Shown: piece by piece, positions 33,316 through 41,102 of the stretch
How the letters are laid out: each line of letters begins with the position of its first letter
Numbering within the stretch: position 1 is the first letter of the stretch
Assembly: GCF_049846925.1 (NCBI RefSeq)
Contig: NZ_JBNCMT010000024.1
Coordinates: forward strand, 26,452-90,451
Direction of reading: 5' to 3'
DNA from: Brevibacillus_H sp049846925
Lineage (GTDB): Bacteria; Bacillota; Bacilli; Brevibacillales; Brevibacillaceae
Length of the DNA stretch: 64,000 nucleotides
The notes under the pieces: generated by a model
Seen by the model: only the letters and a program-made list of their open reading frames with translations
What the model was told of the DNA's origin: nothing
Databases searched by the model: none
Position numbers and translations under genes: made by a program

Positions 33316-35584
33316 GCATGCTAACCCCCTGGGCAACACGAAGTAGCGTGAGCGACAGCTCTTTGGTGCCTTCTTCCGTTACACCAATGCAAGAAGGACA
33401 ACCCGCTTCACACGGGCAGGAGGTGATCATTTCTTCTGCTTTGTTCAGGATCGTTTTTATATCTTTGAAAACCTGCTCACTCAAACCGATTCCGCCCGGA
33501 TAACGGTCATACAGGAAAATCGTGGGTTGTCCGGAATGAACAGCCTTCCGTTGTGCGATCACATGCAAGTCCATCGGATCACACATGACCAGGAGTGGTG
33601 CTACGTGCTGAAGGACATGAGAGAGTCCGAAAAGTCCTCGTTCTACCTCGGCTTTTCCGAGCGAGGTTAAGAGATTTTCTGAAAAACTCATCCAGGCCGC
33701 ATTCGTATGAAGCTCCTGTTCAGGAAGATGAATCGGCCCTGAGCCTATATTTTCGTGTGTCTCGAATTTGATCTTTTTGAAAATTGTCGCCATGGCATGT
33801 ACAGAAACTTCGCCATAAGCAAACTCCGTCTGTTGTTCCATGCTACGCTTATCTTCTTCCAACACCTTCAACTGCACAGCCAGATTGGCATCCGTATAGT
33901 AATCGACCTTTACTTCTCGCACATAGGCTTTCTTTTCTTCGTAATCCAGCTTCTCCACCTGGAACTGTGTCCCTTGATGCAAGTAAATGGCTTCTTCATG
34001 AAGCAGCGTGAGAGAGCTAAACCGATCCATTTCTCCCAGTACACGCTCATTTCCTCGTTCCGTGATATCAATAATTACCACGTTTTCTTGAGAAGCTGAC
34101 CGCAAACTGATGTTATGGGCTGGAAACGACTGATTCATCCAGAACCATTTTCCTCTCGAATGGTGCAGTACCTGCTCTTCTGTCAAAAACTCCAGAATCT
34201 CAACAATCTCCGCATTTCCGAATCGATCACCCTTCTGGAAAGGTAATTCATAAGCCGCACACTTGATATGATCGACAAGGATGATTAGGTTGTCAGGATT
34301 AATTCTCGCTGTCTCAGGACTTCGATGCAAAAAGTACTCTGGATGTTGAATCACATACTGATCAATCGGGGTCGAGCTACCAACCAAAACAACAGCCGAC
34401 TCCCCTTGTCTTCGCCCTGCACGACCTGCCTGCTGCCATGTACTGGCAACGGAACCGGGATAACCGGTAATCACACAAGCTTGCAACTGCCCGATATCTA
34501 CACCGAGTTCCAGAGCATTTGTGCTGACTACCCCCATAATGTCACCATTCCGTAACCCCCGCTCGATTTCTCTGCGTTGGCTCGGAAGGTACCCTCCCCG
34601 GTAACCTTGAATCGTCTTGGGCCCCAGCTTCTTCTTGATTAATTCCTGCAAATAGGTAAGGAGAATCTCAACCCTTACACGACTCCGGGCAAACAGAATG
34701 GTCTGAATCCCGTTCACCAAAAATTGCTCCGAAATGTCTCTTGCCTCTAACGTTGCGCTCCGGCGGATATTCAGTTGGTGATTCACGATCGGTGGATTGT
34801 AGAAAATAAAGTGTTTCTTGCCAGTAGGCGCTCCGTTGTTGTCTACTAACTCCATCTTTTCTTCGGTTAGATGCTCCGCTAATTCTCTCGGGTTGGCAAT
34901 CGTTGCCGATGTACAGATGAATTGAGGGCGACTGCCATAATAAGCACAAATACGCTTCAAGCGGCGAATGACGTTGGCTACATGACTGCCAAAAACACCT
35001 CGATACGTATGTAATTCATCGATCACAATATATTTGAGATGCTCAAAAAAAGAAACCCACTTTGTATGATGAGGAAGAATCGCAGAATGCAGCATATCGG
35101 GGTTGGTAATGACGATGTTGCCAGCTTTCCTCACCACTTGCCGGATGTTGGCAGGTGTGTCCCCGTCGTATGTTTCTGATTTGATTGATAACCCCATCTC
35201 TGTGATCAGCTCGTGAAGCTCGTTTTTTTGGTCCTGAGCCAGTGCTTTTGTCGGGAAAAGATAGAGCGCCCGAGCCTGCGGATTCTCGGTTAGCGTTTGT
35301 AATATCGGCAAATGATAGCACATGCTTTTCCCGGAAGCAGTTGGCGTAACGGCTACGATGTTTTTCTTCTCACGGACGAAGCGATAGGCAGATCCCTGAT
35401 GCGTATAGAGAGAGGATATTCCTCTTTTGATTAGTGTCTGTTTGATTCGTTCGTCCATCTCATCTGGAAAAGGAACCGTCTTTGCTTCCTTTGGCTGAAT
35501 CGTTTCCCAATGGACGATATTTCGTTTCATTCGTTCATCTTGGCGGAACTCTTCCAACAGTTGCGTCAATGGCAGCTTTATCAT
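33305..35584 (-). CDS. mrfA: MrfA-like DEAD/DEAH-box DNA helicase (YprA family)
   Basis: 759 residues. An SF2 helicase core has TPTASGKSMCYHLP (Walker A), VIDELHTY (DEVH-like Walker B), TSATIANP (motif III) and QAGRAGRRQGES (motif VI). A C-terminal DUF1998-type region ends with a four-Cys zinc-like site, SCPCEAGCPSCIG. MrfA unwinds DNA 3' to 5' in the mitomycin repair pathway with the MrfB nuclease, which is encoded immediately downstream. The start has CACCTTC-free but GAAGGTGATTAGGC-type context upstream. Length and domain order match the YprA family, so the call is firm. Confidence 0.9.
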   Translation of the reverse strand: MIKLPLTQLLEEFRQDERMKRNIVHWETIQPKEAKTVPFPDEMDERIKQTLIKRGISSLYTHQGSAYRFVREKKNIVAVTPTASGKSMCYHLPILQTLTENPQARALYLFPTKALAQDQKNELHELITEMGLSIKSETYDGDTPANIRQVVRKAGNIVITNPDMLHSAILPHHTKWVSFFEHLKYIVIDELHTYRGVFGSHVANVIRRLKRICAYYGSRPQFICTSATIANPRELAEHLTEEKMELVDNNGAPTGKKHFIFYNPPIVNHQLNIRRSATLEARDISEQFLVNGIQTILFARSRVRVEILLTYLQELIKKKLGPKTIQGYRGGYLPSQRREIERGLRNGDIMGVVSTNALELGVDIGQLQACVITGYPGSVASTWQQAGRAGRRQGESAVVLVGSSTPIDQYVIQHPEYFLHRSPETARINPDNLIILVDHIKCAAYELPFQKGDRFGNAEIVEILEFLTEEQVLHHSRGKWFWMNQSFPAHNISLRSASQENVVIIDITERGNERVLGEMDRFSSLTLLHEEAIYLHQGTQFQVEKLDYEEKKAYVREVKVDYYTDANLAVQLKVLEEDKRSMEQQTEFAYGEVSVHAMATIFKKIKFETHENIGSGPIHLPEQELHTNAAWMSFSENLLTSLGKAEVERGLFGLSHVLQHVAPLLVMCDPMDLHVIAQRKAVHSGQPTIFLYDRYPGGIGLSEQVFKDIKTILNKAEEMITSCPCEAGCPSCIGVTEEGTKELSLTLLRVAQGVSMHVT

Positions 35585-35725
35585 GCCTAATCACCTTCTT
35601 CCCTCTATTGTACGAATAGACGTTCGGTGTGTAAAGGATTCGATTGATAAATCCTCATGTTTAAATTCCGGTTTTTATCATCATACTATTGGTCAGAATT
35701 GACATTTTGAAAGGTGAACGAGCTT

Positions 35726-37678
35726 ATGGACAAACCAAATTACTCATCCCTAACAGCCTCAGACTTTCTAAATGCGTTATCCAACTTAATCACCATACGT
35801 CGAACGCGCCGTAGATCTACATCAGCATTCTCTTCAAATGATCCTGCTCATAATCTAAGTTGCAAGGATAATTCCGCTAAATTGGAAGAATGTTTAGCTC
35901 CTAAAGCGAAACAAGGTCCACAATATGTGGTTCCATTTCGTCAATTTATTCCTTTAGCACCTTTACGCTTTAAGGAAGAATTCCCCTCTTTTTCGTTAGC
36001 TTGTGTCCCGATTCACTGGGCCACAGGGGGGATAGATGTTCACATTGCCGCAGACCTTACATTCGAGCAAAGATGGTTTTTTCAGCAATATGCAATCAAT
36101 AACCTGATTTCTACGATTGCTCTTGCCCCGGGAGAAGAATTAAAAATACAAATCAAAGAAACACAAAGAAAATATTTCGAACAAAAGACACTAGATCAAG
36201 TTGAAGAGATGGAATCCAAAGAAAGTACGCTTCTTGACAAAGATGTTCTCAATGTTACCCGTTCGTCTGCCAAGTCCAAAACTTGGAATGTAAATGGCAA
36301 CATTGGAATTACGATTCCAGTCAAAGGAATCCCTTTATCCCTGCAGCTAGGCGGTGGATATACATCTACAATCAATGAGACCTCCCAAAATACCGTAGAA
36401 AGTATAACCGAAGAAACCACAAAATCATCGAGGAGTTTGAAAAACCTGCGCTCAATTGAGGTTAAAACGATAGCTGAGGATACACTCGAGCGAGGAACGA
36501 CTCGTACAGTAACTAACCCTTATTCAGATAGAACTCTACTCATTAAAGTGTTTGAATTAGTAAAGCAGTACTGTATAGAGACTGCCCTGCATGAAGTATC
36601 CCATGCAGTCATCGTAACCATTAAAAAGTTCGAATTCAATCGTAGCTTTGTACTCAATAACCGTTCCTTTATAGAGGAATTTCTGCTCGATAAGGTTTTG
36701 CAGATGGAATTGGGCAGTGCATTACATAAAACGGTAAATCTTAACAAAGAAGGTGTAGAAGCACGTGCGATTGAGAGAGCAGAATGGTGCTTGCATTATC
36801 TCTTCTCGGATGAAGTAAACATTTTTAATGTGGATACCTTTGACAACAATGGTACCACTATCGATAACAATCAACCGAGTACTTCGTTCAATGCACGGTT
36901 AGATGAATCAGGCCTTGAGGACGCCCTGGACAATAAATTAGGTTATGTTTTTACTACCCTTAATACTTATTACAAAGTTTACAAGGATCTCATTGCTCCA
37001 ACAAACGGAAAAAAAGAATTAGCCGTGGACTTAGCTCTATCACTGTCTGAATATATTAGACCGTTTTGGGATCCACTCGCTCGAGATGAAGATCCACATG
37101 ATGTAATGGATGAAGATGATCGGACTGAAATCTTTCGTCGAATTTCAGGCTTCTTAGCAATGGTATCCGGTTTTCTTAAACCTCTGGTTAGTCCACTTGA
37201 GCATGAACGTGAGTTGAACCTCGCTGCTCAACGAGCGGAATTCGTAATCAAACGGGTTATCGAGCATATAAACTGCCACTTGGATTATTACACCGAGAAA
37301 TACCTGAACTACATTGCTCGTACCACATCACTATTGTCGATAAAGGAATTTATTGAGAAGCTTTTCAATGAATTAAATCACACTGATTTGCTAAAGGAAC
37401 AATTCGATGTTGATGGTGTCTTCCTGGATCGTAACCGAATTATTGTTCCCAGCAGGCATCGCCTTGATTTTGATGATATCAAGGAGTTGGCAAGAGAAAT
37501 TGATGGAGAAGATAGCGAGGAAATAACTCTCGGAGTTAAATCAGTAAAGGAAGTAACTGTACCATTAGAAGGTGCACATTTTGAACCTGTAGTTGGTAAT
37601 TGTATATTGGACTCTCCGCCACCACCAAAGCAAGCGGATTGCCTTGATTTGTCGATCAAGACAAAGGGATGTGATTAG
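35726..37678 (+). CDS. unrecognised 650-residue protein
   Basis: No family is recognised. ATG 35726 follows AAGGTGA at a normal distance; an in-frame GTG at 35714 lacks a site. Residues about 75-130 form a mixed domain (VPIHWATGGIDVHIAADLTF). Residues about 150-270 are a Ser/Thr-rich stretch of alternating pattern, with a Gly-rich segment (NVNGNIGITIPVKG, LQLGGGYTST), ending in ERGTTRTVTNPYSDRTLLIK. The second half is mostly helical, with acidic loops and a Cys-containing tail. There is no signal peptide and no transmembrane helix. The Gly/Ser/Thr region could be a beta-rich oligomerisation or pore-like module, which is speculation. A hairpin and then a putative nuclease gene follow. Confidence 0.55.
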   Translation: MDKPNYSSLTASDFLNALSNLITIRRTRRRSTSAFSSNDPAHNLSCKDNSAKLEECLAPKAKQGPQYVVPFRQFIPLAPLRFKEEFPSFSLACVPIHWATGGIDVHIAADLTFEQRWFFQQYAINNLISTIALAPGEELKIQIKETQRKYFEQKTLDQVEEMESKESTLLDKDVLNVTRSSAKSKTWNVNGNIGITIPVKGIPLSLQLGGGYTSTINETSQNTVESITEETTKSSRSLKNLRSIEVKTIAEDTLERGTTRTVTNPYSDRTLLIKVFELVKQYCIETALHEVSHAVIVTIKKFEFNRSFVLNNRSFIEEFLLDKVLQMELGSALHKTVNLNKEGVEARAIERAEWCLHYLFSDEVNIFNVDTFDNNGTTIDNNQPSTSFNARLDESGLEDALDNKLGYVFTTLNTYYKVYKDLIAPTNGKKELAVDLALSLSEYIRPFWDPLARDEDPHDVMDEDDRTEIFRRISGFLAMVSGFLKPLVSPLEHERELNLAAQRAEFVIKRVIEHINCHLDYYTEKYLNYIARTTSLLSIKEFIEKLFNELNHTDLLKEQFDVDGVFLDRNRIIVPSRHRLDFDDIKELAREIDGEDSEEITLGVKSVKEVTVPLEGAHFEPVVGNCILDSPPPPKQADCLDLSIKTKGCD

Positions 37679-37684
37679 CCCAAA

Positions 37685-37726
37685 ACCCCACGTTTGCGCA
37701 CAGACAGTTGTGTCAGTACGTGGGGT
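37685..37726 (+). terminator. intergenic hairpin between the 650-residue protein and the putative nuclease
   Basis: ACCCCACGT (37685-37693) and ACGTGGGGT (37718-37726) pair perfectly around a 24-base loop. Only ATTT follows, so it may be an attenuator or an mRNA-stability element and not a strong terminator. Confidence 0.5.
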
Positions 37727-37750
37727 ATTTGAACAGTCGAGGTGAGCATT

Positions 37751-38461
37751 ATGTCCAAACCGCTTACAAAGGATCGTTTGATTCAAATCATTAAAAACAT
37801 GGGATATATATTAAATAACCCTTTTCCTATCGGAGATGAACAATTCATCGGTTCACTATTTGAATCGTGGGTACTTAAATTTGGGTTTATTCACCCGCTA
37901 ACCAAAAATACACATCCTTATCCCTCGAAGGTGTTAGGCCGGGATGTTATTCCTGATGCGAAAGGAACCTTAAGAGAGGTTGCCAAGTTGCCTTTCGATC
38001 CAAAGCCTGCTATAAGGGAATTCCCAGACAGCGTTTTTATTGAAATCAAACAATCTCGCGAACCGATAAAGCTATCAACCGGAAACAGGCAGATAGAAGG
38101 TGAAATAGATGTTTTATCAAGAAAGTCGGATGCAATTGTCCCAGTTTTCATTGTAGTAACCCTCGATCAGGGGGTTGATATGGAAGTAGCTATGTATGGA
38201 GAGTTCAGGGGTGTTGCTGTTTGGAATTACAAGGTGTGGGAACATCCAATGAATGATTTGACTTTACAATCACCACTATTAAATCCTTGGGAAATGCCTT
38301 TACTCCAACTGGGACAACCCCAGTGTATGAACCCAAATATTTATATGTTTCCAGCGACAAAACAAATCTATGGTTTTCCAGGCCCACCTCCGATACAAAT
38401 GACGATCCCTATTCCACCTAATCCTACTAAGGTATCTTTGGTGCAAGCCTGGCATCACTGA
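37751..38461 (+). CDS. putative PD-(D/E)XK nuclease-fold protein
   Basis: About 236 residues. A conserved-looking pattern runs from GRDVIPDAKG through FPDSVFIEIKQSREPIK and NRQIEGEIDVLSR to VPVFIVVTLDQG. Asp, then Glu-Ile-Lys on a strand, then another strand is the arrangement of PD-(D/E)XK nucleases. Other parts include an N-terminal helical segment and a Pro-rich C-terminus (PGPPPIQMTIPIPPNP). ATG 37751 lies behind GAGGTGAGC; GTG 37742 is in frame but overlaps that site. It is probably co-transcribed with the large unknown gene. The nuclease call is by motif only, and the substrate is unknown. Confidence 0.5.
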   Translation: MSKPLTKDRLIQIIKNMGYILNNPFPIGDEQFIGSLFESWVLKFGFIHPLTKNTHPYPSKVLGRDVIPDAKGTLREVAKLPFDPKPAIREFPDSVFIEIKQSREPIKLSTGNRQIEGEIDVLSRKSDAIVPVFIVVTLDQGVDMEVAMYGEFRGVAVWNYKVWEHPMNDLTLQSPLLNPWEMPLLQLGQPQCMNPNIYMFPATKQIYGFPGPPPIQMTIPIPPNPTKVSLVQAWHH

Positions 38462-38530
38462 TAAGAATAAGTGTATTTCGATTTTATCAGAAAGATTCAA
38501 TCAACCAATTTGTCTATCATTTGAAGAAAA

Positions 38531-38557
38531 GAGGCTGTTAATTACTAAAACAGCCTC
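38531..38557. terminator. hairpin shared by two convergent genes
   Basis: GAGGCTGTT and AACAGCCTC form a nine-bp stem. On the minus strand it is followed by TTTTCTT, so it works best as the end of the yyaL-like remnant; the plus-strand tail is not T-rich. Confidence 0.6.
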
Positions 38558-38590
38558 CAATGGCATGTACGTGTAGTTAACCAACGTCAG

Positions 38591-38749
38591 CTATACCCAA
38601 TAGATAAGAAGACAGGTTTTGTTCTCCTGTTTAGCTTTTTCGAAAGCTTCTTCTGACCAAGGGAACCAGTCAACTGGGTTGTTGGCGTTTTGCAATAAAT
38701 ACGGAGATTTTTCCTTGGCTAATCTATTGGGTTTGTGGTTTGTAGACAA
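38591..38749 (-). pseudogene. truncated 5' end of a yyaL-like (DUF255, thioredoxin-fold) gene
   Basis: About 52 residues that match only the N-terminus of the large YyaL/spermatogenesis-associated 20-like proteins (usually more than 600 residues): NRLAKEKSPYLLQNANNPVDW followed by FPWSEEAFEKAKQENK. The frame then runs into unrelated residues (TCLLIYWV) and stops before the usual CHWCHVM thioredoxin motif. TTG 38749 has a good AAGGAGG site, so the original start may be kept. The rest of the gene is absent, and the downstream DNA belongs to the putative nuclease gene. This is a deletion or insertion scar at the island edge. Confidence 0.8.
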
Positions 38750-38992
38750 GGTGGAAACCTCCTTGTTCATTGGTTTTTTTGTTATTGACAAATCAAGTTT
38801 AGCATAGCCTTTAGGCAAAAGAATAACAAGGCTGTATCTACAACAGCTAAGGGTCAAACACCTTCTTTGTTCCATTTTTAGTATCATTCAATTTTATCTT
38901 AAGGTATCGTTGATCTTATATTTTTTAATAGCTTTTGTTCGAGTCTATTAAGAACATTAGTTTGCTCAACGAATTATCTCAACTTTCTATCG

Positions 38993-40684
38993 TTAGCTCC
39001 CACAACATTTTTTATACTTGATTTCACTTCCACATGGACATAACTCATTTCTCCCGACCTTTTCCTTGTCATATGACAATTTATTATCTTTTCTATTTTT
39101 TACAAATCCGGGTAATTCAAATGTATAATTTGCATATTTTACTCCAAGTTTTTGAAATTTAAATTTAGGGGGAATTGGAGATAAGTATTTCTTCGCCACA
39201 ATATCTTTTAGTAACCCTCTTAAGCTCTGGTTATTGTTGTTACAAAGCTCTATGAATTTTTTTAAACTGATTACTGGTACTTTAGTATTAGTAGTTCTAA
39301 TCCCAACCTTTGAAATAACAATTGCCCCTATTTCAGAAATTCCGGGTAGTTCCTCATTAAAAGCTTTTTTAATAAAATCAAACGAATTTTCATGTACATA
39401 CTGTTGTATGGATTGAACCTGCTCACAACCATGATTTATATCATCCTCACGTGCGTATACCTCATGAGTTGCGTCTGCCTCGATTAACCATTTTAACTCA
39501 CAAATTAATAGTATTGATTCTTCTTTATTGTAAAAAACCAAGTCTACATCCGGGAGTCTTCCAGGCAACTTTACGCCGACACTGAATTGAGTTGAAGTAT
39601 TATTACCAATACTTTTTGATATTTCAGTTATCATTAATTTTTCTCTTAAATTTGTTAAGTTAAAATACGATTTATCTTTTTTCTTATGCATAAGCATGAT
39701 TAAATTTCTCTCTGCACGACTAGCTAAAAATAAGTGGGGACAGAATGCAATGTAACTATCAAAAAGAGGTATCAAAGGTTGAAATATTATATCATTATTT
39801 TTTAATTTCGAATCATATACTAGATAATCAATGATGTTGCTTAAAACATCATGGCTAACATCAGATTTTTGTGAAATAAAATTTATTACATCTTCTTTCT
39901 TTTTCACTACAACTACATCTTCTAAAGCTGCTCCAACTGTACCTGAATGCAAACAAGCAAATGAGTGAATCCACATCCAACTTCCGAACGCTATCCAAAC
40001 ATCTCTAAATTCTTTTAAAGAAAACCTGTCAAATACCCATTCAAGAGGCAGTTCACTTGATTCAATCCATTGCCTTTCTATCAGCTGCTTAGCTACGCTC
40101 CAAACTTTATCACTAATATCATACGATATTCTCTTGTCTTTTACTCTTATAGATTGTTCCAGTTCTTCAAGTACTTGTAATAGAACAAAGTTAGTAGGAG
40201 CCTCCTTGCCATTATGGTTATAAAGCGCCTCACTAAAATTCGATATAACGATATTTATAAGATGAGCATTTGGCTCAAAAGAAACTTTTCGTTGTTTCTC
40301 ATTAACTATTGCTCTATATTTGCCTCTAGAATAACTAACATAAGCATTATATATACCAAAGTACTGTCTAGCATGATGATAGTGTAAATTCGCGAAATCA
40401 ACATACCTTTTGTCACAAGTGGAATCAATTTGTGTATCCGGCTTACATTCCGAAAATATCCATTTTAATACTATATCAATTGAATTTAACTGTTCTCTAA
40501 TTTCCATTGAGTAATCTACCGGATCACCTGTTTTGCTAAGAACAGCTTGAGCACCCAATCTGCAGCCATCTTCAAAAACCCGTAAAGCATTTAATATTGC
40601 TGTGGGACGCGTATATGTAAAAACCCTGCTGCTCTTATGAAAATCGTCAATTTTTCTTTCAATTTTTCTTAATTGGTCGTTCAT
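38993..40684 (-). CDS. putative nuclease with SEC-C zinc motif
   Basis: About 563 residues. The last 20 residues hold an SEC-C motif, NELCPCGSEIKYKKCCGS, a zinc site found on many accessory proteins. Near residue 390, PDVDLVFYNKEESILLICELKW gives the Asp...Glu-x-Lys pattern of PD-(D/E)XK nucleases. The N-terminal 350 residues are helical and unrecognised. The gene is AT-rich compared with mrfA, which suggests transfer. ATG 40684 is used (GGGGAGCAAA before it). No partner is encoded on the same transcript. A role in defence against foreign DNA or RNA is possible but is only inference from motifs and location. Confidence 0.55.
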   Translation of the reverse strand: MNDQLRKIERKIDDFHKSSRVFTYTRPTAILNALRVFEDGCRLGAQAVLSKTGDPVDYSMEIREQLNSIDIVLKWIFSECKPDTQIDSTCDKRYVDFANLHYHHARQYFGIYNAYVSYSRGKYRAIVNEKQRKVSFEPNAHLINIVISNFSEALYNHNGKEAPTNFVLLQVLEELEQSIRVKDKRISYDISDKVWSVAKQLIERQWIESSELPLEWVFDRFSLKEFRDVWIAFGSWMWIHSFACLHSGTVGAALEDVVVVKKKEDVINFISQKSDVSHDVLSNIIDYLVYDSKLKNNDIIFQPLIPLFDSYIAFCPHLFLASRAERNLIMLMHKKKDKSYFNLTNLREKLMITEISKSIGNNTSTQFSVGVKLPGRLPDVDLVFYNKEESILLICELKWLIEADATHEVYAREDDINHGCEQVQSIQQYVHENSFDFIKKAFNEELPGISEIGAIVISKVGIRTTNTKVPVISLKKFIELCNNNNQSLRGLLKDIVAKKYLSPIPPKFKFQKLGVKYANYTFELPGFVKNRKDNKLSYDKEKVGRNELCPCGSEIKYKKCCGS

Positions 40685-40696
40685 TTTGCTCCCCAC

Positions 40697-41102
40697 TAGT
40701 ACATAGTAATTGATAGATCACTTATTCCGAGTACGATGGAACGATAAATATTTATGAATATTTTAAACAACAACAATATGGTTTTTTATAATGTATTATT
40801 TTAGTAATTTTTAATCAAGATATTTTCCAATTTTATTAATATTATTAATTGAGGTCTCCGGAATTCTGATGGCCAACCGCATATTATGGTACGAATATGT
40901 TAGTTGAAAAAAGTCAAAAAACGTACGATCTAGAAAATGTGTTTCATTTTGTACAGAGCATCCCACTGCGTTAGCGAATAAAGTAGGAACGGATTGAATT
41001 CTGGATCAAAATAATATTACAAATGCGCTTTCCCCTCTATCTTTAATGATTCACACGAACATCTCACCAGTGAATCTTTTTGTTATGCTGGTTCCAATCA
41101 TA
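40697..41102. other. AT-rich intergenic stretch
   Basis: About 400 bases between the SEC-C gene and pnkp, very AT-rich in its first half. It must carry the promoter of the SEC-C gene (minus strand) and the 3' region of pnkp. On the minus strand GATTCAC and GTGAATC near 41045-41080 can pair, but no T run follows. I see no reliable gene in it. Confidence 0.4.
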
